The notes under the pieces: model-generated | The model's database searches: none | Told to the model about the DNA's origin: nothing | Seen by the model: the letters and a program-made list of their open reading frames with translations, nothing else | Translations under genes and position numbers: made by a program | Part shown: piece after piece, positions 55,170 to 63,538 of the stretch | Layout of the letters: every line of letters begins with the position of its first letter | Numbering within the stretch: position 1 is the first letter of the stretch | DNA from: Pedococcus cremeus | GTDB taxonomy: Bacteria > Actinomycetota > Actinomycetes > Actinomycetales > Dermatophilaceae | Assembly: GCF_900111375.1 (NCBI RefSeq) | Contig: NZ_FOHB01000003.1 | Coordinates: forward strand, 372,001-436,000 | Reading direction: 5' to 3' | Length of the DNA stretch: 64,000 nt

Positions 55170-56639
55170 ATGAGCGCCGCCGACGTCCCCGTGACGCCGT
55201 CCGCGGCCGCACCCGCCGCACGCACCCGCGCCCCGGCCGCGGCCTACATCTCGTGGGCCGCCCTGGCGATGATGACGACGAGCTCCGTGGCGAGCCTGCG
55301 CGCGGCGCCGACCATGGCCGTCTACGGCCTGGCCGCAGTCTTCCTGTACATCGTGCCGGCGATCGTCTTCCTCCTGCCGACCTCGCTCGTCTCCGCGGAG
55401 CTCGCCTCGGGCTGGGACGGGGGCGTCTACAAGTGGGTGTCGGAGGGCATCTCCAAGCCGATGGGCTTCCTCGCGGTCTGGTGCCAGTTCGCGATGACGA
55501 TCTTCTACTACCCGACCCTCTTGGGCTTCGTGGCCAGCACGCTGGCGTACGTCTTCAACCCTGAGCTTGCCAGCAGCGGTGTGTGGACGGCACTGGTCAT
55601 CGTGGTCGTCTACTGGACCGGTGTCTGGGTCTCGTCCCGCGGCACCAAGGGCATTGCCGGCCTGGCCAGTGGCGGCCTGATCATCGGGACGCTGATCCCC
55701 GGCGTCATCCTGGTCACCCTCGGCATCGTCTTCCTCGGCCAGGGCAACGCGTCCGCCGCCCCCATGGACGCCAGCCACATCCTCCCGGAGTGGGCCGGGC
55801 TGGCGAGCCTGGTGCTGATCGTCAACAACTTCCTGTCGTACTCCGGCATGGAGATGAACGCGGTGCACGTGTCGTCGCTGCGGAACCCGGGCAAGGAGTT
55901 CCCCCGGTCGATGTTCCTGGCCATGGGGCTGGTCCTGGCGATCTTCATCCTGCCGGCACTGGCGATCAGCTGGTTCGTGCCGTCCGAAGAGCTCTCGCTG
56001 ACCGCCGGCATCATGCAGGCGTTCGAGGCCGTCTTCGCCGAGTTCGGCTGGCAGTGGCTGACGCCCATCATCGGCGTCATGCTCGTGACCGCCTCGCTCT
56101 CGGGCATGCTCACCTGGCTGGCCGGCCCCTCCAAGGGCCTGCTGCTGATCTCACGGCAGGAGGGCTACCTGCCTCCGTTCCTGCAGAAGCTGAACAAGAA
56201 CGGCGTGCAGCAGAACATCCTCGTGACCCAGGGCGTCATCACGACCGTCATCGCCCTCGGCTACGCGCTGATCCCGTCGGTCTCGAGCGCCTACTGGATC
56301 TTCTCGGTGATCACGACGCAGGTGTACCTGATCATGTACCTGCTGATGTTCGTCGCGGCCGTCCGCCTGCGCCGCAACCACCCCGACCACCCGCGCGGGT
56401 ACCGTGCGCCCATCCTGCTCTCGCTGTGTGGCGTCGGCTTCGCCGCCTCGCTGGCCGCCCTGCTCGTCGGCTTCATCCCGCCGTCGCAGTTCGGTGAGAG
56501 CAGCCCCGGCGTCTACGTGCTCATCGTCGGCGGTGGCGCCCTCGGGCTCGGACTCCTCGTGCCGTTCCTCTTCTACCGGATGCGCAAGCCGTCGTGGAAG
56601 CAGCCCGACGAGACCCAGGCGGAGGTGAGCCCGTCATGA
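55170..56639 (+). CDS. APC-family amino acid antiporter (GadC-like)
   Basis: 489 residues from ATG 55170 with GAGAGG upstream. Twelve predicted helices; helix 1 reads SWAALAMMTTSSVASLRAAP, and helix 6 includes LVLIVNNFLSYSGMEMNAVHVSSLRNPGKEFPRS, close to glutamate/GABA antiporters of the GadC/AdiC group. The C-terminus lacks the long GadC plug. It overlaps the next gene by 4 nt and may exchange a dipeptidase product or substrate. The 194 bp upstream region has a TAGCGT hexamer at 55063-55068 and no other feature seen. Confidence 0.85.
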   Translation: MSAADVPVTPSAAAPAARTRAPAAAYISWAALAMMTTSSVASLRAAPTMAVYGLAAVFLYIVPAIVFLLPTSLVSAELASGWDGGVYKWVSEGISKPMGFLAVWCQFAMTIFYYPTLLGFVASTLAYVFNPELASSGVWTALVIVVVYWTGVWVSSRGTKGIAGLASGGLIIGTLIPGVILVTLGIVFLGQGNASAAPMDASHILPEWAGLASLVLIVNNFLSYSGMEMNAVHVSSLRNPGKEFPRSMFLAMGLVLAIFILPALAISWFVPSEELSLTAGIMQAFEAVFAEFGWQWLTPIIGVMLVTASLSGMLTWLAGPSKGLLLISRQEGYLPPFLQKLNKNGVQQNILVTQGVITTVIALGYALIPSVSSAYWIFSVITTQVYLIMYLLMFVAAVRLRRNHPDHPRGYRAPILLSLCGVGFAASLAALLVGFIPPSQFGESSPGVYVLIVGGGALGLGLLVPFLFYRMRKPSWKQPDETQAEVSPS

Positions 56640-57079
56640 CCACCGTGCAGGAGACGCAGACCAGCCGGGAGCGGCGCACGCTCTACCTCGTCATCGGCCT
56701 CGTCGTGGTGCTGCTGATGGTCGGCGGCCTCATCGCCTTCCGGTCGGCGAAGCGCACTGCGGAAGCCGACCAGAAGGCTGACCAGCTCATCAGCGAGCTG
56801 CAGAAGATCGGGGCACCCACTCCCTCCAAGACGGCCGTGGTGCGGGTGCTGGGCAGTGACGGCGGCGCCGTCTGCGCCGACCCCAACGGCGCCCTGAGCC
56901 GGGCTACCCTGCTCGCCCAGCTGGCCAACGGCGCCAGTGGCCCCGGCAGCCGTCCGGTCATCGCGAACAGCCGGGTGGTGCAGGGCGAGCTGCTGGTCAT
57001 CAAGGTCTACTGCCCCGACCAGCTCGCCGAGTTCCAGAAGTTCGTCGACGGCCTCAAGCTCGAGAACTCGGGTGGGTGA
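56636..57079 (+). CDS. Single-pass membrane protein of unknown function
   Basis: 147 residues; its ATG overlaps the antiporter stop. Basic N-terminus, one helix (TLYLVIGLVVVLLMVGGLIAF), then a ~100-residue extracytoplasmic domain with two Cys (GAVCADPNGALS, VKVYCPDQLAEF) that could form a disulfide. I do not recognise it. Placement between an antiporter and a dipeptidase gene (3 nt to the next start) suggests a partner or accessory role. Inference only. Confidence 0.7.
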   Translation: MTTVQETQTSRERRTLYLVIGLVVVLLMVGGLIAFRSAKRTAEADQKADQLISELQKIGAPTPSKTAVVRVLGSDGGAVCADPNGALSRATLLAQLANGASGPGSRPVIANSRVVQGELLVIKVYCPDQLAEFQKFVDGLKLENSGG

Positions 57080-57082
57080 GCC

Positions 57083-58441
57083 ATGACGGTGCAGCACCAC
57101 CTCCAGGACCGGGTCGGCGACCTCATGCCGTTGGCCCGGGAAGAGCTCGCCGAGCTGGTCTCGATACCGTCGGTCGCCGACCCCCGGCAGTACCCGCCCG
57201 AGGAGTGCGAGAGGGCGGCGAACTGGGTCCGTGAACGTTTCGCGGCCCTGGGGTTCACCGACGCACGCCTGGTCGAGACCGCCGACGGCAGCAAGGCCGT
57301 GGTGGGGTCCCGGCCATGCGGCGACCCCAGCGCACCAACGGTCCTGCTCTACGCGCACTACGACGTGCAGCCGCCGTTGGACGAGAAGGCTTGGCGCACA
57401 GCACCGTTCGAGCTGACTGAGGTCGACGGCCGCTGGTACGGACGCGGCGCCTGCGACTGCAAGGCGAACATCCTCATGCACCTCACCGCCTTGCGTGCCC
57501 TGGGCGGTGACGTGCCGGTCAACCTCAAGCTCGTCGTCGAGGGCTCGGAGGAGCAGGGCACGGGCGGGCTCGAGGGGCTGGTGCCGCAGCAGCCCGACCT
57601 GTTCGCCGCCGACGCGATCCTGGTGTGCGACACCGGGAACGCATCGGTGGGCCACCCGGCCGTGACGGTCAGCCTGCGCGGCATGGTCAACGTGGTGGTG
57701 ACCGTCGAGGCGCTGCGCTCCGAGCTGCACTCCGGCATGTTCGGCGGCGCCGCCCCCGACGCCCTCGCCGCCCTCATCGCCATCCTGGCCTCGCTGCGCG
57801 ACGACAAGGGCAACACCACCATCGCGGGGCTCGACGCGAGCCAGACGTGGTCCGGGGCCCCCTACGACCCGTCCCAGTTCGCCGGTGACGCCGGGACGCT
57901 CGACGGCGTGGAGCTGCTCGGCGACGGCAGCGTGTCGGACATGCTGTGGGCCCGGCCCGCGGTCACCGTCATCGGCATCGACTGCCCACCGGTGGTCGGC
58001 TCGGCGTCGGCGATCAACCCGCGGGCGGCAGCCCGCCTCAACCTGCGCATCCCGCCGGGCATGGAGCCGGGCAAGGCGGAGGCCGCCCTGCGGGCCCACC
58101 TGCTGAGCGCGGCCCCGTGGGGCGTCCACGTCGACGTCGCCCTCGAGGCCTCCGGTGCACCGTTCCGTGCCCGGACCGACGGACCGGCATACCGGGCCAT
58201 CGCGGAGGCGATGGAGGAGGCCTATGGGGATCCCATGACCACCCTCGGACAGGGCGGCTCCATCCCGCTGTGCAACGTCTTCGCGGACACCTTCCCCGAC
58301 GCGGAGATCATCCTCATGGGCACGGAGGAGCCGCAGGCCCTCATCCACGCGCCCAACGAGAGCGTCGACCCGCGCGAGATCTCCGCCATGGCGCTGGCCG
58401 AGGCCCTGTTCCTGCAGCGGTACGCCGCGACCAGGAGCTGA
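57083..58441 (+). CDS. M20-family dipeptidase
   Basis: 452 residues from ATG 57083. Zn-dependent di/tripeptidase: H92 and D94 (YAHYDVQPP), bridging Asp D125 (GRGACDCKAN), general-base Glu pair E156/E157 (VEGSEEQG), a third metal Glu/Asp region (VCDTGN) and the C-terminal His in LIHAPNES. The canonical GRGxxDDKG motif is changed to GACDCKA: the metal Asp remains but the second Asp is Cys. The lid domain (residues ~200-310) is complete. Probably works with the adjoining antiporter. Confidence 0.9.
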   Translation: MTVQHHLQDRVGDLMPLAREELAELVSIPSVADPRQYPPEECERAANWVRERFAALGFTDARLVETADGSKAVVGSRPCGDPSAPTVLLYAHYDVQPPLDEKAWRTAPFELTEVDGRWYGRGACDCKANILMHLTALRALGGDVPVNLKLVVEGSEEQGTGGLEGLVPQQPDLFAADAILVCDTGNASVGHPAVTVSLRGMVNVVVTVEALRSELHSGMFGGAAPDALAALIAILASLRDDKGNTTIAGLDASQTWSGAPYDPSQFAGDAGTLDGVELLGDGSVSDMLWARPAVTVIGIDCPPVVGSASAINPRAAARLNLRIPPGMEPGKAEAALRAHLLSAAPWGVHVDVALEASGAPFRARTDGPAYRAIAEAMEEAYGDPMTTLGQGGSIPLCNVFADTFPDAEIILMGTEEPQALIHAPNESVDPREISAMALAEALFLQRYAATRS

Positions 58442-58450
58442 GTCACCACC

Positions 58451-59734
58451 GTGGCCGGCCGGGACCTCGAGGCCGACGGAGGCGTCGGGTTCGACGTCCT
58501 CCGGCTGCTCGCGCAGGTGCTGCTCGCCAACAGCGGCGAGGGGGTCGGGCTGGCGGAGGGCGAGCTGCGCCGGGCCGCCGCAGCGCTGGGTACCGATGTC
58601 GAGCTGCTCGTGCTGCCCGAGCAGCTGGTGCTGGCACCGACGCCCGTCGCGGGCGACGGCACGGGCGGGATGGTCGTGGTGCGCACCGTGCCGGGCATCG
58701 CCCGGCTCGACCGGGTCAGCGCCGCGCGGGAGATCGTCGACGCGCTCGAACGCGGTATGCCGGCGACCGCGGCTCGCGAGCGGCTCGAGGTGGTGGCGCA
58801 GGCTCCGCCGCGCCTGGGCTGGTGGACGCGCGTGCTCGGCGTCATGTTGTTCGCTGCCGGCTTCGCGCCCAGCGTCGTGGCCACGACCTCGGAGGTGGTC
58901 ACCGCCGTCGTGCTCGGTCTGATCATGGGCCTGATGCTGGTGGCCGTCGACGGGCGGCCGGCCGAGGCCTTCCTTCCGGCGGTGTCGGCGGCGGTGCTGA
59001 CCTGGGTGGCCTTCGCCATCCGGCCGGGCATCGTCGACCTTGCCGGACCGGTGCTCGTCGTCCTCCCAGCCCTGTTCGTGGTGCTGCCCGGTGACACGCT
59101 CTCGGCGGGCGCCGGAGAGCTGCTCGCCGGCCGGATCACCTCCGGGACCGGCCGGCTGGTCTGGTCCTTCCTCATCCTCGCCCAGATGGTCGTGGGCATC
59201 GTGGCGGCCGCGGAGGTCAGCGGGGCCGGCGCCGCCGCGCTCACCGAGCAGGAGGTACCCGCCCAGCTGCCGTTCCTCGTGGTGTTGCTCGCCTGGATCC
59301 CGTTCACGGTGGGGCTGGGCCTGGTCTTCCGGGCCCGCATGTCCGACCTCGGGTGGGTGCTGGCCGGGGTGCTGGGGACCTTCCTGGCCCAGCAGGCCGT
59401 CACGAAAGTGGTCGGCGACGTGACGGGAACGCTCGTGGCCGGGGTGCTGCTCGGCGCCTACGCCACCTGGGTCTCGCGCAGCGTGCGCCGGCCGCCCCGC
59501 CTGGTCGTCGTGCTCGGCGGCTTCTTCGTGCTGACCGTGGGGTCACTCGGGCTGCGCGGCGCGACGGCCCTCATCAGCGGACAGCCGATCACCGGTGTGC
59601 AGAACCTCGTCGACTTCGCGCTGCAGATGCCCACCGTGGCCCTCGGCATCGGGATCGGCTTCCTGGTCGCCGCCCGGCGCTGGCTGCCCCGCCGTCCGCC
59701 ACGACGGCGTCAGCGGTCGCGGTCGACCATGTAG
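58451..59734 (+). CDS. thrE: Threonine/serine exporter (ThrE type)
   Basis: 427 residues from GTG 58451. The N-terminal soluble ThrE domain (~1-125; LLAQVLLANSGEGVGLAEGELRRAA, HxTxLLV-like ELLVLPEQLVL) is followed by ~10 membrane helices, as in Corynebacterium glutamicum ThrE. Exports threonine and serine. Starts 9 nt after the dipeptidase stop. Its last 25 nt overlap the polyprenyl synthase gene 3' end on the other strand. Confidence 0.87.
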   Translation: MAGRDLEADGGVGFDVLRLLAQVLLANSGEGVGLAEGELRRAAAALGTDVELLVLPEQLVLAPTPVAGDGTGGMVVVRTVPGIARLDRVSAAREIVDALERGMPATAARERLEVVAQAPPRLGWWTRVLGVMLFAAGFAPSVVATTSEVVTAVVLGLIMGLMLVAVDGRPAEAFLPAVSAAVLTWVAFAIRPGIVDLAGPVLVVLPALFVVLPGDTLSAGAGELLAGRITSGTGRLVWSFLILAQMVVGIVAAAEVSGAGAAALTEQEVPAQLPFLVVLLAWIPFTVGLGLVFRARMSDLGWVLAGVLGTFLAQQAVTKVVGDVTGTLVAGVLLGAYATWVSRSVRRPPRLVVVLGGFFVLTVGSLGLRGATALISGQPITGVQNLVDFALQMPTVALGIGIGFLVAARRWLPRRPPRRRQRSRSTM

Positions 59735-60792
59735 GGGACGAGATCGGCGACGAACCGGCGCGAGGGGGAGTCGGGTGCGTCGGCGAAGGCCTCGTCGAAG
59801 GCGACCGCGGCCGACCGGGCGATGCCGCGGGCGAACTCGTCGGCGAACGCGAGGCTCCCGTGCGCCTCCATCATCGCCAGCACCTCCTCCCGTATGCCGC
59901 TCGTGCGCGCCTGCGGGGGCAGCTCCAGCCAGCGCCGCAGGCGGCGTCGGTCTTCATCGCCGGCGACCGCGAGGAGGTGGATGAGCATGAGGGTGCGCTT
60001 GCCCTCGCGCAGGTCGCCGAGCCGTTCCTTGCCGTAGAGCGCCTCGGCCCCGGTGAGGTTGAGCAGGTCGTCGCGGATCTGGAACGCCGCGCCGAGGAAG
60101 AAGCCGAACCGCAGGAGGGCCTCCGGGTCCGGGGTAGGGCTCGCCGAGCCCCGGAAGGGGTTCGCCGGCTTTGACGCACCGCTCGAGGCCACCAGGGCGC
60201 CGACGCGCAGCGGCAGCAGCGTGGTGTACCAGCAGGTCTTCTTCATGATCAGCTCGAGGTAGTCGTCCGGGCCGAGGTCGGTGAGGCCGTCACGCTGCCA
60301 GCCCAGCTCGAGCGCCTGGCCCTCGACCGTCTGGCGTGCCATGAAGTCGAACTCCGCCCAGACCCGGGCCGCCAGCGCCGGGCCGAGCAGCCGCTCGTTC
60401 CCGCGCAGTGCGCCGAGCGCCATGACGGCCAGGCCGTCGCCGGCGTTCATGGCGGCCGCGCGGCCGTAGCGCCGGTGCAGCGTGGGCTCGCCGCGGCGCA
60501 GGTCGCTGTCGTCCTCGACGTCGTCATGGACCAGGAAGGCGGTGTGCAGCAGCTCGATCGCCGCGGCGGACGGCAGTGCGCGCGCGGGGTCGCCGCCGAA
60601 CGCCTCGCAGGCGGCCAGGCACAGCGCGGGGCGCAGGGCCTTGCCCCCGCGGGCGAGGTAGTCCACTGCCGGAGCGACGAGGTAGGGAGACAGGCCGTCG
60701 GCCTCGAGGTAGGAGAGCGCCGCCTCACGGGCCAGCCGGCCGTAGCGCTCGAGCTCCTCGACGACGGGCTCGGTGGCGTCGGTGGTGGTCAT
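59710..60792 (-). CDS. Trans-polyprenyl diphosphate synthase
   Basis: 360 residues from ATG 60792, overlapping the upstream gene by 4 nt. First Asp-rich motif D90-D91-V-E-D94 (HDDVEDDSDLRRG), second FQIRDDLLN; GGKALRPALCLA is the KxxR/KRP motif. The residues before the first motif are A85 (-5) and F86 (-4), not the bulky pair of farnesyl synthases, so a C20 or longer product is likely but not certain. Lies at the end of a four-gene operon with an FAD oxidoreductase. Confidence 0.9.
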   Translation of the reverse strand: MTTTDATEPVVEELERYGRLAREAALSYLEADGLSPYLVAPAVDYLARGGKALRPALCLAACEAFGGDPARALPSAAAIELLHTAFLVHDDVEDDSDLRRGEPTLHRRYGRAAAMNAGDGLAVMALGALRGNERLLGPALAARVWAEFDFMARQTVEGQALELGWQRDGLTDLGPDDYLELIMKKTCWYTTLLPLRVGALVASSGASKPANPFRGSASPTPDPEALLRFGFFLGAAFQIRDDLLNLTGAEALYGKERLGDLREGKRTLMLIHLLAVAGDEDRRRLRRWLELPPQARTSGIREEVLAMMEAHGSLAFADEFARGIARSAAVAFDEAFADAPDSPSRRFVADLVPYMVDRDR

Positions 60793-61478
60793 GGCGCCTC
60801 GGACCCGCCACCGAGGACCAGCGCCTCCGACCCGCCACCGTCGACCGGTGCGTCTGACCCGCCGTCGATGACCTCCAGCGCGAGCCGCATCGGCTCCGGT
60901 GCCACCGAGGCGACCACCAGGCCGTGGTAGCGCCCGGGCGGTTGCCTCGCCGGCACGCTCACCCGCAGGAGGACCTCGCACGCCGCGCTCGGCGCGAGCT
61001 GCACGTCGTCGGAGGGCTGGCACGTGAGCGACTCGGACGGCAGGACGGCGCCGTCTCCTGACACCAGACAGGTCACGTGCACCCGCGCGGCGACCGGTGC
61101 GGCAGTGGGGTTGTGGAGCCACACGGACACCTGCGAGGACGCTCCGGGGACGGCCGCGGGCAGCTGCAGGTGCTCCGGCGCACCGGGGGAGCCCGTCGTG
61201 GTCGCGTCCACCGCCAGGGCGGTCGCCTCGTCGAGGAGCCGCAGCGCCGTCTCTGCGACTCGTGGGCCGAGCTCGACCAGCCAGTCGAGGCCGGCGTCGG
61301 CGCGGCGAGTCGGCTCCGCGGGGGAGGCGCCGGTGCCCAGGGCACGGTCCACGACCGCGGCATACCGGCGCACGACCGTGGCGGCCGAGAGCAGCCCGAA
61401 GCGCTGGACGTCGGCGACCAGCGGGAGCCGGTCGAGTGGCTCCCGGTCCTGGCGGTCGGCCTCGAAGGCGGTGGTCAC
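60789..61478 (-). CDS. Hypothetical protein between FAD oxidoreductase and polyprenyl synthase
   Basis: 229 residues from GTG 61478, overlapping both neighbours by 4 nt. The N-terminal ~95 residues are helical (DVQRFGLLSAATVVRRYAAVVDRAL, LDWLVELGPRVAETALRLLDEA). The next ~100 look like an immunoglobulin-like beta domain (SSQVSVWLHNPTAAPVAARVHV, LLRVSVPARQPPGRYHG). The C-terminus is a three-copy, 27 bp-encoded GGS repeat. No signal peptide or known family recognised. Strict coupling suggests it functions in the same pathway. Confidence 0.7.
   Translation of the reverse strand: MTTAFEADRQDREPLDRLPLVADVQRFGLLSAATVVRRYAAVVDRALGTGASPAEPTRRADAGLDWLVELGPRVAETALRLLDEATALAVDATTTGSPGAPEHLQLPAAVPGASSQVSVWLHNPTAAPVAARVHVTCLVSGDGAVLPSESLTCQPSDDVQLAPSAACEVLLRVSVPARQPPGRYHGLVVASVAPEPMRLALEVIDGGSDAPVDGGGSEALVLGGGSEAP
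60794..60874 (-). repeat. 27 bp degenerate tandem repeat (3 copies)
   Basis: Units start at 60794, 60821 and 60848, consensus GCGCCTCxGACCCGCCACCG..GACC on the plus strand. They encode the C-terminal DGGSDAPVDGGGSEAL-type tail of the hypothetical protein. Confidence 0.75.
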
Positions 61479-63538
61479 GCCGACTGCTCCTCGGGCCGTG
61501 CTCCCGCACCGGCCGCCATCACGGCCCGGGCGGCCAGGACGCCCGAGCGCGTGGCCGCCTCGAGGCATCCCGCGTCGAACCCACATGCCGTCCAGTCGCC
61601 GGCGACGACCAGGTTGTCGAAGCCGGTGTCGCCGGGAGCCAGCCGGAACCGTCCCGTGCCCGGCAGTGACTGGACGTACCGGTCGGAGGGGTCGACGTTG
61701 GCCCGAAGGTACTGCGCGGCGAGCCGGTCGGGGCCGCATCGCCCCTCGTCGTCCCACAGCAGGTTCCAGCGAAACCCGTTGCGGCCGTTAGCCTTCGGCC
61801 AGAGCGAGCCAACCTCGGTCTCGAGGAATCTCGTGAGCCTGTGTCGGACGACCTCGTCCGCCGACCCGGGGTCGACGTCGGGCATGGCGCCACACAGGTA
61901 GGCGATGCTGCGCGGTCCGCCGGAGGTCGGCCAGCTCTCCCGGGGCAGCAGGTGGGACATGGCTGCCCAGGTCTCGAACGTGTCGCCGAAGCCGGTGAGC
62001 GTGACCGTCGGCGGGCCGGACCACCCGAGGTCGGACTCGGAGGCGTCGAGCCACAGCTGCGCGGACTGCGTCGCCACCGTGCCCACCCGCTCCACCATCC
62101 GGCGCCAGCGCGGGCTGGCCCGGACCAGCTCCGAGGCCACGTGGGGGACCATGCCCACGGAGACCGCCAGCACGGCGACGTCGAAGTCCTCGCCGGCGAC
62201 GAGGGTCTCCCGGCCGGTTCCCGCGCCGGGCCACCAGTGGGACTCGAGCTGGTCGCCCGGGTCGTCGGCGAGCTGCTCGACGAGGGGACGGTGCGGCCAG
62301 CACGGAAGGTCGTCGAGCCGCACCAGCGGGTCATACCGCGCCCGACCGGCGGCGAGGTCTGCCTGACGGGTGAGCTCGACCGTTCCGAGTGACCCGCCGG
62401 GAGCCAGCCCCAGGTGGTCGAGGCGGCGGAAGAACCGGAAGTCGACGCCGCGTCGGACCAAGGCCTCGTACAGCGGCGCGAAGACGGCCTCCCCCATGCC
62501 GACCTGCATCCGCCAGAAGATCGAGCCCTTGAAGTCGAAGAGCATGCGCCCGGCCAGGTGGAGTCCCAGCCCTGCCGAGAAGCCGGGTCGGGTGCGGTCG
62601 GCTCCTGCGTAGGCGAACGTCAGGTCGTGCATCCCCCGGACGATGGGGGAGTCGAGGGTCTCCGGCGCGGCACCGTGACGGGCGAGCCACTCCCCGTAGT
62701 CGAGGTGGTCGATCGCGTCGTAGCTGTTCGCCGTGAGCAGCCCGTCGACGACCATGCCCTGCAGGCTCGTCACCACGAGGTCGACCAGCTGCCAGGTCCG
62801 CCGCAGCGCCGGGTCGGCGAGCACGACGCCGCGTATGCCGTCGCGCCAGGCCCCGAGGAGGGCGGCCAAGCGTCTGGTGACCTCCTCGTCGGGCCCGGCG
62901 CCCGAGGCCAGCTGCTCCGCGCGGGTGAGGCCCTGGAGCGCGACGGCGAAGCCCGTCAGGCCGGTGCCCCGGAGCAGGGCGCCGAGGTCGGACCGCGCCG
63001 GGCGTGGGGTGGGTGAGGCGCTGAGGTAGACCTCGGCGGGCGGCCCTGGGGCCGACACCGCGCGGTGGAAGTCCATCAGCAGGCCGACGGTCCGCGACGC
63101 GACGTCCACAGGTGTCAGGCGGCGGTCCTCGGCCCCGGGCTCGCCGGGAAGGGCGTCGTTGCTGGAGAACTGCGTCACGAAGTGGCTCCAGGCGCCGTCG
63201 TGGCGGTCCGCCAGGCCGACGGCGCCGGCGGGGACGAAGGCGTCGCGCCAGCCGGGGAGCGGGCAGGCCGGGTCGGTCACGGCCCGGTCGAGCTCGGCGT
63301 AGACCTCGCGCAGCACCCGGAACGTGGCGTCGTAGCACCCCAGCAGCACGTGCAGGCCGTGCTCCTCGACCCGACCGTGCGGGCCCCGGCTGCTGGCGCC
63401 CTTGCCGCCCAGCCGCCACCCCCGCTGGTAGACGGTGATCGAGTCGAGCTGCTCCCTGCAGTCACCCGAGCTGAGCTCCCAGGCCGTGGTCAGCCCCGCC
63501 ATGCCGCCCCCGAGGATGGCGACGCGGCGTCTAGCCAC
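61475..63538 (-). CDS. FAD-dependent oxidoreductase (amine oxidase/phytoene-desaturase-like)
   Basis: 687 residues from GTG 63538. N-terminal FAD dinucleotide fold AILGGGMAGLTTAWELS (GGGMAG, residues 10-15), then GWRLGGKGASSRGPHGRVEEHGLHVLLGCYD, which resembles carotenoid- and hydroxysqualene-type desaturases. The C-terminal FAD loop is NLVVAGDWTACGFDAGCLEAATRSG. Length and motifs match long COG3349-like proteins. Gene order with a polyprenyl synthase suggests oxidation of an isoprenoid, but no carotenoid genes are adjacent. Overlaps both neighbours. Confidence 0.8.
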   Translation of the reverse strand: MARRRVAILGGGMAGLTTAWELSSGDCREQLDSITVYQRGWRLGGKGASSRGPHGRVEEHGLHVLLGCYDATFRVLREVYAELDRAVTDPACPLPGWRDAFVPAGAVGLADRHDGAWSHFVTQFSSNDALPGEPGAEDRRLTPVDVASRTVGLLMDFHRAVSAPGPPAEVYLSASPTPRPARSDLGALLRGTGLTGFAVALQGLTRAEQLASGAGPDEEVTRRLAALLGAWRDGIRGVVLADPALRRTWQLVDLVVTSLQGMVVDGLLTANSYDAIDHLDYGEWLARHGAAPETLDSPIVRGMHDLTFAYAGADRTRPGFSAGLGLHLAGRMLFDFKGSIFWRMQVGMGEAVFAPLYEALVRRGVDFRFFRRLDHLGLAPGGSLGTVELTRQADLAAGRARYDPLVRLDDLPCWPHRPLVEQLADDPGDQLESHWWPGAGTGRETLVAGEDFDVAVLAVSVGMVPHVASELVRASPRWRRMVERVGTVATQSAQLWLDASESDLGWSGPPTVTLTGFGDTFETWAAMSHLLPRESWPTSGGPRSIAYLCGAMPDVDPGSADEVVRHRLTRFLETEVGSLWPKANGRNGFRWNLLWDDEGRCGPDRLAAQYLRANVDPSDRYVQSLPGTGRFRLAPGDTGFDNLVVAGDWTACGFDAGCLEAATRSGVLAARAVMAAGAGARPEEQSA

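Noticed and set aside
60789-63538. Carotenoid biosynthesis cluster
   Set aside because: There is a desaturase-like FAD enzyme and a prenyl synthase, but no phytoene synthase or cyclase in view, so only a general isoprenoid link is claimed.
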